The position numbers were made by a program, and so were the translations under genes. From Citrobacter sp. (GTDB lineage Bacteria > Pseudomonadota > Gammaproteobacteria > Enterobacterales > Enterobacteriaceae), in assembly GCA_019415335.1 (NCBI GenBank), contig DXKH01000031.1, forward strand, positions 1 through 64,000: a DNA stretch of 64,000 nt, given 5' to 3'. Under the pieces are notes generated by a model. It worked only from the letters and a program-made list of their open reading frames with translations. It did no database searches and had not been told where the DNA came from. This document shows positions 31,307 to 42,399 of the stretch, one piece after another. Numbering within the stretch: position 1 is the stretch's first letter; each line of letters opens with the position of its first letter.

Positions 31307-32460
31307 CCTGGCAACAGAAAATCGACGATGCGCTGGCGGCGCGTCGTTCGGCGGACACGCTGCGCCGTCGTTACGCGGTGTCGCAGGGAGCCGGTCGTTG
31401 GCTGGAGGCGAACGACCAGCGCTATCTCAATTTTTCCAGCAATGATTATCTGGGCTTAAGCCACCATCCGCATATCGTTCGCGCGTGGCAGCTGGGGGCA
31501 GAACGGTTTGGCGTCGGCAGCGGCGGTTCGGGCCACGTCAGCGGTTATTCCATCGCCCATCAGCAACTGGAAGAGGAGCTGGCTGGCTGGCTGGATTATC
31601 CCCGCGCGCTGCTGTTTATCTCCGGTTTTGCCGCAAACCAGGCGGTGATTACCGCGCTGATGGAAAAGGATGATCGAATTGTCGCTGACCGCCTGAGTCA
31701 CGCCTCGCTGCTGGAAGCGGCTAGTCTTAGCCCGGCGCAGCTTCGCCGCTTTACCCATAACGACGCCTCGCATCTCACGCGCCTGCTTGACACCCCGGGG
31801 TCGGGCCGACAGTTGGTGGTGACCGAGGGCGTGTTCAGCATGGATGGCGACAGCGCACCGCTTGCGGACATTCAGCACGCCGCACAGGCGCGTAATGCAT
31901 GGCTGTTGGTGGATGACGCCCACGGCATTGGCGTGAGCGGGGAAGAGGGACGCGGGAGCTGCTGGCAGCAGCGGGTAAAACCGGAGTTGTTGGTGGTGAC
32001 GTTTGGTAAAGGCTTTGGCGTTAGCGGTGCCGCGATCCTGTGCTCTGAGAGCATCGCCGACTATCTGTTGCAGTTCGCCCGTCATCTGATTTACAGCACC
32101 AGTATGCCGCCTGCGCAGGCGATGGCGTTACAGGCGTCGCTTTCCGTGATTCGTAGTCAGGAAGGTGACGCGCGCCGGGAGAAACTGGCCGCGCTGATCC
32201 AGCGCTTCCGTTCGGCTGTCAATCCCGCCAATTTCACGCTGGCGCAGTCGCACAGCGCCATCCAGCCATTGATTGTTGGTGAGAATGCGCGCGCGTTGCA
32301 ACTGGCGGACACCTTACGCCGTCAGGGGTGTTGGGTCACCGCTATCCGTCCGCCGACCGTACCCGCCGGGACGGCCCGTCTGCGACTGACGTTAACTCAG
32401 GCGCATGAGCCCGAGGATATCGATCGTTTGCTGGAGGTGTTGCATGGGGCAAGTGAATAA
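31303..32460 (+). CDS. bioF: 8-amino-7-oxononanoate synthase BioF
   Basis: Condenses pimeloyl-ACP with alanine to KAPA. 385 residues, alpha-oxoamine synthase family of PLP enzymes. Motifs: [12 protein letters not shown] (about 67-78), [13 protein letters not shown] (about 200-212), PLP lysine in [13 protein letters not shown] (about 236). ATGA overlap with bioB; bioC starts 17 bp before its end. Confidence 0.97.
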   Translation: MTWQQKIDDALAARRSADTLRRRYAVSQGAGRWLEANDQRYLNFSSNDYLGLSHHPHIVRAWQLGAERFGVGSGGSGHVSGYSIAHQQLEEELAGWLDYPRALLFISGFAANQAVITALMEKDDRIVADRLSHASLLEAASLSPAQLRRFTHNDASHLTRLLDTPGSGRQLVVTEGVFSMDGDSAPLADIQHAAQARNAWLLVDDAHGIGVSGEEGRGSCWQQRVKPELLVVTFGKGFGVSGAAILCSESIADYLLQFARHLIYSTSMPPAQAMALQASLSVIRSQEGDARREKLAALIQRFRSAVNPANFTLAQSHSAIQPLIVGENARALQLADTLRRQGCWVTAIRPPTVPAGTARLRLTLTQAHEPEDIDRLLEVLHGASE

Positions 32461-33199
32461 ACAGGCGGTCGCGGCGGCGTTTGGCCGTGCGGCAGCGCAC
32501 TATGAGCAGCACGCCACATTGCAGCGTCTGAGCGCTGACGCGTTGCTGACGCAACTGCCGGAGCGCCCATTTTTACAGGTACTGGATGCCGGCTGTGGGC
32601 CGGGGCGTCTGAGTCGCTACTGGCGTGAGCAGGGCAGTCAGGTTACTGCGCTGGATCTCTCCGCCCGGATGCTGGACGAGGCGCGTCGTCAGGAGGTGGC
32701 GCATCACTATCTCGCCGGTGACATTGAGTCGCTGCCGTTAGCCAGCGCCACGTTCGATCTGGCCTGGAGCAATCTGGCCGTGCAGTGGTGTGACAGTTTG
32801 CATCAGGCGCTAAGCGAACTGTATCGGGTCGTGCGCCCCGGCGGGTGTGTGGCTTTCACTACCCTGGCTCAGGACTCGTTGCCGGAGCTTCATCAGGCCT
32901 GGCGCGCGGTGGATGACCGGACGCATGGCAACCGGTTTTTATCCCGTGCGGCGCTGTGTGAGGCGATGTGCGGCTGGCAGGGGCATCATCAGTCACTCTC
33001 CCTGACGCTGGAGTTTGATGACGCTCTGAGCGCTATGCGTTCGCTGAAAGGCATCGGCGCGACCCATTTGCACGAGGGGCGCGAGTCGCGCGTCTTAACC
33101 CGCTCACAGTTGCAGCAGCTTCAACTGGCCTGGCCGCAGCGACAGGGGAAATATCCGCTGACCTACCATCTTTTTGCAGGAGTGATTGCTCGTGACTAA
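32444..33199 (+). CDS. bioC: malonyl-ACP O-methyltransferase BioC
   Basis: Methylates the free carboxyl of malonyl-ACP so that fatty-acid enzymes can build the pimelate chain. 251 residues with SAM loop [15 protein letters not shown] (about 46-60), acidic [10 protein letters not shown] and the [11 protein letters not shown] motif. ATG at 32444 preceded by GGAGGTG inside bioF. Somewhat more diverged from E. coli than its neighbours (N and middle parts), as is usual for bioC. Confidence 0.95.
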   Translation: MGQVNKQAVAAAFGRAAAHYEQHATLQRLSADALLTQLPERPFLQVLDAGCGPGRLSRYWREQGSQVTALDLSARMLDEARRQEVAHHYLAGDIESLPLASATFDLAWSNLAVQWCDSLHQALSELYRVVRPGGCVAFTTLAQDSLPELHQAWRAVDDRTHGNRFLSRAALCEAMCGWQGHHQSLSLTLEFDDALSAMRSLKGIGATHLHEGRESRVLTRSQLQQLQLAWPQRQGKYPLTYHLFAGVIARD

Positions 33200-33878
33200 A
33201 CGTTATTTTGTCACCGGTACCGATACGGAAGTCGGTAAAACCATCGCCAGTTGTGCGCTGCTACAGGCGGCGCGCAGTCTGGGCTACCGGACGGCCGGGT
33301 ATAAGCCGGTGGCATCAGGCAGTGACATGACGCCAGAAGGACTGCGCAACAGTGACGCCCTGGCGCTTCAGCGCAACAGCAGCCTGACGCTGGAGTATGC
33401 GGCGGTGAATCCTTACACCTTCGCGGAACCCACCTCGCCACATATCATCAGTGCCGATGAGGGAAGGCCGATTCGTGCTGACGTGATGTCAGACGGACTG
33501 CGCGCGCTGGACGTGCAGGCGGAGTGGCTGCTGGTGGAAGGCGCTGGCGGTTGGTTTACCCCGCTGGCGGAGGATTTTACCTTCGCCGACTGGGTGCAGC
33601 GCGAACGGTTGCCAGTGATTCTGGTCGTTGGCGTGAAGCTGGGGTGTATAAACCATGCGATGCTGACTGCGCAGGCGGTACAGCAATCAGGGTTGCTGCT
33701 TGTCGGGTGGGTGGCGAATGACGTCACGCCGCCAGGGAAACGCCACCGTGAGTACATGACGACGCTTCAGCGGGTCATCCCAGCGCCGTTATTAGGCGAA
33801 ATCCCGTGGCTGGCGGCAGACGCTGAAAACGCGGCCACAGGACAATATCTGGATCTCTCTCTGCTCGCAGGTCAGTAA
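33192..33878 (+). CDS. bioD: dethiobiotin synthetase BioD
   Basis: ATP-dependent ureido ring closure from diaminopelargonate and CO2. About 228 residues; P-loop GTDTEVGKT (about 8-16), [10 protein letters not shown], and [14 protein letters not shown] at 33192 is taken as the start: it overlaps the bioC stop by 8 bp, follows AGGAGTG, and matches the GTG of E. coli bioD. Last gene of the biotin operon. Confidence 0.95.
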   Translation: MTKRYFVTGTDTEVGKTIASCALLQAARSLGYRTAGYKPVASGSDMTPEGLRNSDALALQRNSSLTLEYAAVNPYTFAEPTSPHIISADEGRPIRADVMSDGLRALDVQAEWLLVEGAGGWFTPLAEDFTFADWVQRERLPVILVVGVKLGCINHAMLTAQAVQQSGLLLVGWVANDVTPPGKRHREYMTTLQRVIPAPLLGEIPWLAADAENAATGQYLDLSLLAGQ

Positions 33879-34026
33879 AAGGTGAAATTGCGAGCAAGAT
33901 CCCGCCCGCCAGGGGCACTCCGTTAGCTGATAAAAATCAAAATTTAGCGATAATTTTTTTTTATGTGTGCCCTGGTGGGTCGGACCGGGAATTTGCCAGG
34001 CGGCAGGCCATACGGCCTGCAGGCAG

Positions 34027-34049
34027 TTATCCACTATTCCTGTGGATAA
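34027..34049. promoter_or_regulatory. two inverted DnaA boxes upstream of uvrB
   Basis: TTATCCACT at 34027-34035 and, on the minus strand, TTATCCACA at 34041-34049, the second a perfect DnaA box, 5 bp apart and facing each other. A DnaA-binding region upstream of uvrB is described in E. coli. Confidence 0.75.
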
Positions 34050-34349
34050 CCTTGTGCATTAGAGTTAGAAAACACAAGGCAAGCGAGAGAATACGCGGCT
34101 TCCAGCCGAATTGGTGCGAAAGGCGTCTTTATGAAATATCCTATAATTTACAGCGCGTTAGATAAAATCAATGGCTGTCATATTGTGGTCATTGAATGCA
34201 ACAAAACTTTCATCACACATCTTGACAATGTTAACGAAGTCAATGGTCTGGGGATAAACCCGCTTCGTAGTGTAATATCTTGCCAGCGGTGAAATTTTAG
34301 CCGTCTCCGATCCGCTTTTCTGATGCGTAACACAAATATTATGAGGCGT

Positions 34350-34369
34350 TACTGTTTTTTCATCCAGTA
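34350..34369. promoter_or_regulatory. LexA (SOS) box of uvrB
   Basis: TACTGTTTTTTCATCCAGTA fits TACTG-N10-CAGTA and differs little from the E. coli uvrB SOS box. It lies 73 bp before the uvrB start. Confidence 0.9.
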
Positions 34370-34442
34370 TATTTTACTGGCAATATTATCCTCTGCGAGT
34401 AAAATTACACACCTGCCCGCCCATTCCTTCAGGTAGCTGCTC

Positions 34443-36464
34443 ATGAGTAAACCGTTCAAACTGAATTCCGCATTTAAACCTTCCGGCGATCAGCCTGAGG
34501 CGATACGCCGTCTGGAAGAGGGACTGGAGGACGGCCTGGCGCATCAAACGCTGCTTGGCGTGACGGGCTCAGGGAAAACGTTCACCATCGCCAATGTGAT
34601 TGCGGATCTTCAGCGCCCGACGATGGTGCTGGCGCCCAACAAAACGCTGGCGGCGCAGCTGTATGGTGAAATGAAAGAGTTTTTCCCGGATAACGCCGTC
34701 GAGTATTTCGTCTCCTACTACGACTACTATCAGCCAGAAGCCTATGTTCCCAGTTCTGACACCTTCATCGAAAAAGATGCGTCAGTGAACGAACACATTG
34801 AGCAGATGCGCCTGTCGGCCACCAAAGCCTTACTGGAGCGCCGTGATGTGATCGTCGTGGCCTCTGTTTCCGCCATCTATGGTCTGGGCGATCCCGATTT
34901 ATATCTGAAGATGATGCTGCACATGACGGTGGGCATGATCATCGATCAGCGCGCCATTCTGCGGCGACTGGCTGAACTGCAATATACCCGCAACGATCAG
35001 GCGTTCCAGCGCGGGACCTTCCGCGTGCGCGGTGAGGTGATCGACATCTTCCCGGCGGAATCCGACGACATTGCACTGCGTGTGGAATTGTTTGACGAAG
35101 AGGTGGAGCGCCTGTCGCTGTTTGACCCGCTGACCGGGCAGGTGGAGTCCACCATTTCGCGCTACACCATCTATCCCAAAACGCACTACGTGACCCCGCG
35201 TGAGCGGATCGTACAAGCGATGGAAGAGATCAAGGTCGAACTGGCTGAACGTCGCAAAGTCCTGCTGGCTAATGACAAACTGCTGGAAGAACAGCGTCTG
35301 AGCCAGCGAACCCAGTTTGATCTGGAGATGATGAATGAGCTGGGTTACTGCTCGGGGATCGAAAACTACTCGCGCTTTCTGTCAGGACGCGGGCCGGGCG
35401 AGCCGCCGCCGACGCTGTTTGACTATCTGCCCGCCGACGGTTTACTGGTGGTGGATGAATCCCACGTCACCATCCCGCAGATTGGCGGGATGTATCGCGG
35501 CGATCGGGCGCGTAAAGAGACGCTGGTGGAGTACGGTTTCCGTCTGCCATCGGCGCTGGATAACCGCCCGTTAAAGTTCGAAGAGTTTGAAGCGCTGGCA
35601 CCGCAGACCATTTACGTTTCGGCAACGCCGGGTAATTACGAACTGGAGAAATCGGGCGGCGATGTGGTTGATCAGGTGGTGCGTCCGACAGGGTTGCTGG
35701 ATCCAGTGATTGAAGTGCGCCCGGTGGCAACGCAGGTGGACGATCTGCTCTCTGAGATCCGCAAGCGTGCGGAGATCAACGAGCGCGTGCTGGTAACCAC
35801 GCTGACCAAGCGCATGGCGGAAGATCTCACCGAGTATCTGGAAGAACACGGCGAGCGGGTGCGTTACCTGCACTCGGATATCGATACCGTCGAACGTATG
35901 GAAATCATTCGTGACCTGCGTCTGGGCGAGTTTGATGTGCTGGTGGGGATCAACCTGTTGCGCGAAGGTCTCGACATGCCTGAGGTGTCGCTGGTGGCGA
36001 TTCTCGACGCCGACAAGGAAGGGTTCCTGCGTTCCGAACGTTCGCTGATACAGACCATCGGTCGTGCGGCGCGTAACATTAACGGGAAGGCGATTCTTTA
36101 CGGTGACAAAATTACGGCCTCAATGGCGAAGGCGATTAGCGAAACCGAACGCCGTCGTGAGAAACAGCAGCAGTACAACGAAGAACACGGCATTACTCCG
36201 CAAGGCCTGAATAAAAAAGTGGTCGATATTCTGGCGCTGGGGCAGAACATCGCGAAAACCAAGGCGAAGGGCAGGGGCAAATCGCGTTCCGCGGCGAAGT
36301 CGGATGTGGTGGAACTGGATATGACGCCAAAAGCGCTGCAGCAGAAGATTCACGAGCTGGAAGGGCAGATGATGCAGCATGCGCAGAACCTGGAATTCGA
36401 AGAGGCCGCGCAGATCCGCGATCAACTGCATCAGCTGCGTGAACTGTTTATCGCCGCGTCGTGA
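34443..36464 (+). CDS. uvrB: excinuclease ABC subunit UvrB
   Basis: DNA damage-verifying helicase-like subunit of nucleotide excision repair, loaded by UvrA and paired with UvrC. 673 residues. Walker A GVTGSGKT at 39-46, the beta-hairpin tip [10 protein letters not shown] (about 92-101), DESH (about 338-341), helicase motif [11 protein letters not shown], and the C-terminal UVR domain (about 633-668). Preceded by a LexA box; SOS-inducible. Confidence 0.98.
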   Translation: MSKPFKLNSAFKPSGDQPEAIRRLEEGLEDGLAHQTLLGVTGSGKTFTIANVIADLQRPTMVLAPNKTLAAQLYGEMKEFFPDNAVEYFVSYYDYYQPEAYVPSSDTFIEKDASVNEHIEQMRLSATKALLERRDVIVVASVSAIYGLGDPDLYLKMMLHMTVGMIIDQRAILRRLAELQYTRNDQAFQRGTFRVRGEVIDIFPAESDDIALRVELFDEEVERLSLFDPLTGQVESTISRYTIYPKTHYVTPRERIVQAMEEIKVELAERRKVLLANDKLLEEQRLSQRTQFDLEMMNELGYCSGIENYSRFLSGRGPGEPPPTLFDYLPADGLLVVDESHVTIPQIGGMYRGDRARKETLVEYGFRLPSALDNRPLKFEEFEALAPQTIYVSATPGNYELEKSGGDVVDQVVRPTGLLDPVIEVRPVATQVDDLLSEIRKRAEINERVLVTTLTKRMAEDLTEYLEEHGERVRYLHSDIDTVERMEIIRDLRLGEFDVLVGINLLREGLDMPEVSLVAILDADKEGFLRSERSLIQTIGRAARNINGKAILYGDKITASMAKAISETERRREKQQQYNEEHGITPQGLNKKVVDILALGQNIAKTKAKGRGKSRSAAKSDVVELDMTPKALQQKIHELEGQMMQHAQNLEFEEAAQIRDQLHQLRELFIAAS

Positions 36465-36470
36465 GAGATT

Positions 36471-36562
36471 GCCGGATGGCGGTGTAAATGCCTTATCCGG
36501 CCCGTTCGCTGGCTGTCCGCAAATGTGATAAGTAGGCCTGATGAGAACAGCGCCATCAGGCA
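36471..36562. repeat. REP pair (BIME) between uvrB and ybhK
   Basis: GCCGGATGGCGG...CCTTATCCGGC (36471-36501) and GTAGGCCTGATGAG...CGCCATCAGGC (36532-36561) in opposite orientation, at the convergent uvrB/ybhK junction. Confidence 0.88.
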
Positions 36563-36571
36563 ATTAACCCT

Positions 36572-37733
<1,162 letters not shown>

Positions 37734-37760
37734 GCTAGTATCGCCATAACCACAGTTAAC

Positions 37761-37868
37761 ACTCTAGCCTCTGCACCTGGGTCAAATGATACGGTGCTTT
37801 GGCCGTGACAACGCAAACGCATTGCCACCAGGGCGCAGGAAGAAATGACTTCGCCTCCCGTATTTGGA
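37761..37868 (+). ncRNA. molybdenum cofactor (Moco) riboswitch, moaA leader
   Basis: The conserved Moco RNA blocks are present in order: ACTCTAGCCTCTGCACC, GGGTCAAATGATACGGTGC, TTGGCCGTGAC, GCCACCAGGGCG, a GAAGAAATGACTTCGCC hairpin, and TCCCGTATTTGG. It runs into the moaA ribosome site AAAGGTG (37868-37874). In E. coli the same leader lowers moaA expression when Moco is abundant. The peripheral loop at 37814-37822 differs, as expected for a variable loop. Confidence 0.93.
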
Positions 37869-37877
37869 AAGGTGTAC

Positions 37878-38867
37878 ATGGCCACACAACTGACCGATGC
37901 TTTCGCGCGCAAGTTTTACTACTTGCGTCTGTCGATTACCGACGTGTGCAACTTTCGTTGCACATACTGCCTGCCGGATGGCTACAAGCCCGGCGGCGTC
38001 ACCAATAAAGGTTTTCTCACCGTCGATGAAATTCGCCGGGTGACTCGCGCCTTTGCCAACCTGGGCACTGAAAAAGTGCGCCTGACCGGTGGCGAACCCT
38101 CTCTGCGTCGTGATTTCACCGACATCATTGCCGCCGTGCGTGAAAACGAGGCAATTCGTCAACTGGCGGTGACCACCAACGGTTACCGTCTGGCGCGTGA
38201 TGCTGCCCACTGGCGCGATGCTGGCTTGACCGGCATTAACGTCAGCGTCGATAGCCTTGATGCGCGTCAGTTCCACGCGATTACCGGGCAGGATAAATTC
38301 CAGCAGGTGATGGCGGGCATCGACGCCGCGTTTGATGCTGGTTTTGAAAAAGTTAAAGTCAACACCGTGCTGATGCGCGATGTGAACCATCATCAACTCG
38401 ATACCTTTCTCGACTGGATCCAGACGCGTCCCATTCAACTGCGTTTCATCGAACTGATGGAGACGGGTGAGGGCAGCGACTTATTCCGCAAACACCATAT
38501 CTCCGGTCAGGTGCTGCGTGATGAACTACTGCGACGTGGCTGGATCCACCAGCTACGCCAGCGCAGCGATGGCCCGGCGCAGGTTTTTTGTCACCCCGAT
38601 TATGCGGGTGAGATCGGCCTCATCATGCCGTATGAAAAAGATTTCTGCGCCACCTGCAACCGTCTGCGCGTCTCCTCCGTGGGTAAACTCCATCTCTGCC
38701 TGTTTGGTGAGGGGGGCGTCAGCCTGCGCGATCTACTGGAAGACGATGCACAGCAAGCTGCGCTGGAAGCGCGTATCTCGCTTGCGTTGCGTGAGAAAAA
38801 GCAGACCCATTTCCTGCACCAGAACAATACCGGTATCACCCAGAACCTCTCATACATAGGCGGTTAA
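37878..38867 (+). CDS. moaA: GTP 3',8-cyclase MoaA
   Basis: Radical SAM enzyme that turns GTP into 3',8-cyclo-GTP, the first step of molybdopterin synthesis. 329 residues. N-terminal cluster motif CNFRCTYC (Cys24, 28, 31), C-terminal cluster CATCNRLR plus a later Cys (LHLCLFG), and the essential C-terminal Gly-Gly. The ATG at 37878 follows AAAGGTGTAC at the end of the riboswitch. First gene of moaABCDE. Confidence 0.98.
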   Translation: MATQLTDAFARKFYYLRLSITDVCNFRCTYCLPDGYKPGGVTNKGFLTVDEIRRVTRAFANLGTEKVRLTGGEPSLRRDFTDIIAAVRENEAIRQLAVTTNGYRLARDAAHWRDAGLTGINVSVDSLDARQFHAITGQDKFQQVMAGIDAAFDAGFEKVKVNTVLMRDVNHHQLDTFLDWIQTRPIQLRFIELMETGEGSDLFRKHHISGQVLRDELLRRGWIHQLRQRSDGPAQVFCHPDYAGEIGLIMPYEKDFCATCNRLRVSSVGKLHLCLFGEGGVSLRDLLEDDAQQAALEARISLALREKKQTHFLHQNNTGITQNLSYIGG

Positions 38868-38892
38868 CACCGCTTTGAACAAGGAGTTTTCC

Positions 38893-39405
38893 ATGAGTCA
38901 GGTAAGTGCTGAATTTATCCCGACCCGCATTGCTATTTTGACGGTATCAAATCGTCGTGGCGAAGAGGACGATACCTCCGGCCATTTTCTGCGTGATTCC
39001 GCGCAGGAAGCGGGGCATCAGGTCATTGATAAAGCGATTGTCAAAGAGAACCGCTACGCCATTCGCGCGCAGGTTTCGGCGTGGATTGCCAGCGATGAGG
39101 TGCAGGTGGTGCTGGTTACCGGTGGCACGGGACTGACCGAAGGCGATCAGGCTCCGGAAGCGCTGCTGCCGCTGTTTGATCGCGAAGTAGAAGGCTTTGG
39201 CGAAGTGTTTCGCATGCTGTCGTTTGAAGAGATCGGCACGGCCACGCTGCAGTCGCGCGCGGTGGCGGGCGTGGCCAACAAAACGCTGATTTTCGCGATG
39301 CCGGGCTCCACCAAAGCCTGCCGCACGGCCTGGGACAATATCATTGCACCGCAGCTGGATGCCCGTACGCGTCCCTGTAATTTTCACCCACATCTGAAGA
39401 AATAA
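38893..39405 (+). CDS. moaB: MoaB, molybdopterin-binding fold protein
   Basis: 170 residues of the MogA/MoaB family. The fold motif [19 protein letters not shown] and the downstream [17 protein letters not shown] segments are visible. E. coli MoaB is dispensable for cofactor synthesis and its activity is uncertain; in organisms lacking MogA the homologue adenylylates molybdopterin. AAGGAG precedes the ATG at 38893. Two bp before moaC. Confidence 0.96.
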   Translation: MSQVSAEFIPTRIAILTVSNRRGEEDDTSGHFLRDSAQEAGHQVIDKAIVKENRYAIRAQVSAWIASDEVQVVLVTGGTGLTEGDQAPEALLPLFDREVEGFGEVFRMLSFEEIGTATLQSRAVAGVANKTLIFAMPGSTKACRTAWDNIIAPQLDARTRPCNFHPHLKK

Positions 39406-39407
39406 GT

Positions 39408-39893
39408 ATGTCGCAACTGACCCACATTAACGCCGCCGGTGAAGCGCACATGGTGGATGTGTCCGCGAAAGCGGAGACCGTTCGCGAAGCGCGCGCCGAA
39501 GCCTTTGTCACCATGCGCAGCGAAACGCTGGCCATGATTATTGACGGTAGCCACCATAAGGGCGACGTGTTCGCCACCGCGCGCATTGCGGGCATTCAGG
39601 CGGCAAAAAGGACCTGGGAGCTGATCCCGCTGTGCCATCCACTGATGCTGAGCAAAGTGGAAGTACAACTGCAGGCACAGCCGGAACACAACCGTGTCCG
39701 AATTGAAGCGCGGTGTCGCCTCACCGGAAAAACCGGGGTGGAGATGGAAGCGCTCACGGCGGCGTCCGTGGCCGCGTTGACCATTTACGACATGTGCAAA
39801 GCGGTGCAAAAAGACATGGTGATTGGTCCGGTGCGCCTGCTGGCGAAAAGCGGCGGTAAGTCTGGCGATTTTAAGGCGGATTCGAATGATTAA
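39408..39893 (+). CDS. moaC: cyclic pyranopterin monophosphate synthase MoaC
   Basis: Rearranges 3',8-cyclo-GTP to cyclic pyranopterin monophosphate. 161 residues. [14 protein letters not shown] (about 73-86), the catalytic [23 protein letters not shown] segment (about 111-133) with Asp128 and Lys131 are present. Overlaps moaD by 8 bp. Confidence 0.98.
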   Translation: MSQLTHINAAGEAHMVDVSAKAETVREARAEAFVTMRSETLAMIIDGSHHKGDVFATARIAGIQAAKRTWELIPLCHPLMLSKVEVQLQAQPEHNRVRIEARCRLTGKTGVEMEALTAASVAALTIYDMCKAVQKDMVIGPVRLLAKSGGKSGDFKADSND

Positions 39894-40131
39894 GGTTTTG
39901 TTCTTCGCCCAGGTTCGCGAACTGGTGGGTACCGATGCGCTGGATGTGGCGGCAGATTTTCCGACGGTGGAAGCGCTGCGTCAGCATCTGGCAACAAACA
40001 GTAACCGTTGGGCGCTGGCGCTGGAAGACGGCAAGCTGCTGGCGGCGGTAAACCAGACGCTGGTGAGCTTTGATCATCCGCTGACGGCGGGTGATGAAGT
40101 GGCTTTCTTTCCTCCGGTCACGGGAGGTTGA
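39886..40131 (+). CDS. moaD: molybdopterin synthase sulphur-carrier subunit MoaD
   Basis: Small ubiquitin-like subunit whose C-terminal glycine carries the thiocarboxylate sulphur used by MoaE. 81 residues ending PPVTGG, as required. The ATG at 39886 lies inside the moaC end (coupled translation), and moaE starts one base after its stop. Confidence 0.97.
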   Translation: MIKVLFFAQVRELVGTDALDVAADFPTVEALRQHLATNSNRWALALEDGKLLAAVNQTLVSFDHPLTAGDEVAFFPPVTGG

Positions 40132-40132
40132 G

Positions 40133-40585
40133 ATGGCGGAAACAAAAATTGTGGTCGGGCCTGCGCCGTTCAGCGTGGGGGATGAATATCCCTGGCTGGC
40201 GGAACGCGACGAAGACGGTGCGGTGGTCACCTTCACGGGTAAAGTGCGCAACCATAATCTCGGCGACAGCGTGAAGGCGCTAACGCTGGAGCACTATCCG
40301 GGAATGACGGAAAAAGCGCTGGCGGAGATTGTCGATGAGGCGCGGGCACGCTGGCCGCTGGGACGCGTCACGGTGATTCACCGGATTGGCGAACTGTGGC
40401 CGGGCGATGAAATTGTCTTTGTCGGCGTTACCAGTTCGCACCGTAGCAGTGCGTTCGAGGCCGGGCAGTTCATCATGGACTATCTGAAGACGCGTGCGCC
40501 ATTCTGGAAGCGTGAAGCCACGCCGGAAGGTGAGCGCTGGGTGGAAGCCCGCGACAGCGATCGGCAGGCGGCCAAACGCTGGTAG
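40133..40585 (+). CDS. moaE: molybdopterin synthase catalytic subunit MoaE
   Basis: With MoaD adds the dithiolene sulphurs to cyclic pyranopterin monophosphate. 150 residues. FTGKVRNHN (about 33-41), HRIGEL, SSHRSSAFEA and the catalytic lysines in the DYLKTRAPFWKRE segment (Lys119, Lys126 region). ATG at 40133 preceded by GGGAGG in moaD. End of moaABCDE. Confidence 0.97.
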   Translation: MAETKIVVGPAPFSVGDEYPWLAERDEDGAVVTFTGKVRNHNLGDSVKALTLEHYPGMTEKALAEIVDEARARWPLGRVTVIHRIGELWPGDEIVFVGVTSSHRSSAFEAGQFIMDYLKTRAPFWKREATPEGERWVEARDSDRQAAKRW

Positions 40586-40639
40586 CAGGAAATTGTGATA
40601 CGCTTATCCAGAGTGGTCACTTTCAATCAGGAGATTATC

Positions 40640-41344
40640 ATGGACCGATTTCCACGATCCGAATCAATCGTGCAGGCGCGTTCCGGCCTGCAAACCTATA
40701 TGGCGCAGGTCTACGGCTGGATGACGGTTGGGTTGCTGCTTACCGCATTCATTGCGTGGTATGCGGCGAATTCCAGTGCGTTCATGGAGTTGCTCTATAC
40801 CAACAGAATCTTTTTCTTTGGTCTCGTTATTGCGCAATTAGCCGTGGTGTTTGTCCTGTCGGGTCTGGTCAACAGACTTAGCGCGGGGGTAATGACGACG
40901 CTGTTTATGCTCTATTCGGTACTCACCGGTCTGACGCTTTCCAGTATCTTCATCATTTACACAGCCTCGTCCATCGCCAGCACCTTTGTGGTCACCGGCG
41001 GGATGTTTGGCGTAATGAGCCTGTGGGGTTACACCACGAAGCGTGACCTGAGCGGCTGGGGCAATATGCTGTTTATGGCGCTGATCGGTATCATTCTGGC
41101 TTCACTGGTGAACTTCTGGCTGAAGAGTGAAGCGCTGATGTGGGCGGTGACCTATATCGGCGTGGTGGTGTTTGTCGGGCTGACCGCCTATGACACCCAG
41201 AAGCTGAAGAACATCGGCGAGCAGATCGATGTGCGCGACAGTTCTAACCTGCGTAAATATTCGATTCTCGGCGCGCTCACGCTGTATCTGGACTTCATTA
41301 ACCTGTTCCTGATGCTGTTGCGTATTTTAGGCAATCGTCGCTGA
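40640..41344 (+). CDS. ybhL: YbhL, Bax inhibitor-1 (TMBIM) family membrane protein
   Basis: 234 residues with seven predicted membrane helices. The family motif region AYDTQKLKNIG (about 192-202) and the C-terminal LGALTLYLDFINLFLMLLR match E. coli YbhL. Homologues in other organisms conduct Ca2+; the enterobacterial role is unknown. The ATG at 40640 follows CAGGAG; MDRFPRS is the E. coli N terminus. 54 bp after moaE, so partial read-through from moa is possible. Confidence 0.92.
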   Translation: MDRFPRSESIVQARSGLQTYMAQVYGWMTVGLLLTAFIAWYAANSSAFMELLYTNRIFFFGLVIAQLAVVFVLSGLVNRLSAGVMTTLFMLYSVLTGLTLSSIFIIYTASSIASTFVVTGGMFGVMSLWGYTTKRDLSGWGNMLFMALIGIILASLVNFWLKSEALMWAVTYIGVVVFVGLTAYDTQKLKNIGEQIDVRDSSNLRKYSILGALTLYLDFINLFLMLLRILGNRR

Positions 41345-41353
41345 GTTTGCTGT

Positions 41354-41428
41354 GCCGGATGGCGCTACACCTTATCCGGCACAGCAAAAATGATCCTCCA
41401 GGCCTGATAAACGTAGCGCTATCAGGCA
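41354..41428. repeat. REP pair (BIME) between ybhL and ybhN
   Basis: GCCGGATGGCGCTACACC...TTATCCGGC (41354-41380) and GGCCTGATAAACG...GCTATCAGGC (41401-41428), inverted to each other, at a convergent junction. Confidence 0.88.
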
Positions 41429-41436
41429 ACGATTTG

Positions 41437-42399
41437 TCATTTCGCCATCGCCTTCTCGTTTTTCGCCCGCAGTTTCTTCGCCCGACTCTCCAGCAGCAGA
41501 TAGCTCAACAGCGCCAGCAAAAGCGGGACAAAATAATACAGCACACGATAGGCGAGCAGGGCGGCAATAATAGTGCCTTGTGACGCGTGTTCCCCCGCCA
41601 GCAGCGCGATAAACACCGCTTCCAGGACGCCAATTCCCGCAGGAATGTGGACAATCACCCCGGCGATACTGCTGACCAGCAGTACGCCCAGCACGAAGAA
41701 GTAGTTCACCTCCTGGCCCAGCAACAACCAGATGATCGCCCCCATCACCATCCAGTTGGTGCTGGAGATAGCCATCTGGGCCAGCGCAAATTTCCACGAC
41801 GGCAGTACCAGTTTCTGTCCTTTGATCGTCATATGACGGTGTTTTGCGAAGGCGCAGAACCACAGATAAATGGCGATGATTAACAGCAGCACCCCGCCCA
41901 GAAGGCGCAGCGTGCTCTCGTCGATATACCAGCGCGCGGGCAGTTGCACCACGCCAAAGGTGAAGATGATTCCGCCAAGCAGAATATAGCCCAGCCAGTT
42001 GGTGGTGATGCTGAGGGAGAAAATACGGGTGATGGTACCACCCGGCAGGCCGAGGCGGGAATAGAGCCGGTAGCGCATACCGATGCCGCCAACCCAGGTA
42101 CTGAGGGTCAGGTTGAAGGCGTAACAGATAAACGATACCAGCATCACCTGTCTTTTTGCCAGCTTGTGGCCGCAATAGGCGCGGCCCAGCAGGTCATAGC
42201 AGCCATAGAGCAGATAGCTGAGGATCACCAGCCCGACGGCGCTCAGCAATGCAAACCGGTTGTAATCGCGAATGACGTTCCACACTTCCTCCCAGTTGAC
42301 CTTGCTGGCGTAGACGACCAGCAACACAATCACGGCGATAAAAAACAGCCAGGTGAGGATCTTCTTCGCCAGTCGCCAGCGTGGATGTGATTTTGCCAT
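41437..42399 (-). CDS. ybhN: YbhN, lysyltransferase/flippase-like (UPF0104) membrane protein
   Basis: About 320 residues and roughly eight membrane helices, similar to the membrane half of MprF-type proteins. RDYNRFALLSAVGLVILSYL, FNLTLSTWVGGIGMRYRLYSR, HIPAGIGVLEAVF and the basic C-terminal tail are conserved with E. coli. Function not established; its operon with cardiolipin synthase suggests a phospholipid-related job (inference). The start at 42399 overlaps the clsB stop by one base. Confidence 0.9.
   Translation of the reverse strand: MAKSHPRWRLAKKILTWLFFIAVIVLLVVYASKVNWEEVWNVIRDYNRFALLSAVGLVILSYLLYGCYDLLGRAYCGHKLAKRQVMLVSFICYAFNLTLSTWVGGIGMRYRLYSRLGLPGGTITRIFSLSITTNWLGYILLGGIIFTFGVVQLPARWYIDESTLRLLGGVLLLIIAIYLWFCAFAKHRHMTIKGQKLVLPSWKFALAQMAISSTNWMVMGAIIWLLLGQEVNYFFVLGVLLVSSIAGVIVHIPAGIGVLEAVFIALLAGEHASQGTIIAALLAYRVLYYFVPLLLALLSYLLLESRAKKLRAKNEKAMAK

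Larger units (their letters stand above)
33879..34442. other. bioD-uvrB intergenic region
   Basis: A 564-bp gap with no convincing gene. It starts with an AT-rich stretch (33915-33962). It holds a pair of facing DnaA boxes (34027-34049), a TTGACA at 34222-34227 that could serve as a -35, and the LexA box (34350-34369). E. coli uvrB likewise has several promoters in a long upstream region. Confidence 0.7.
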
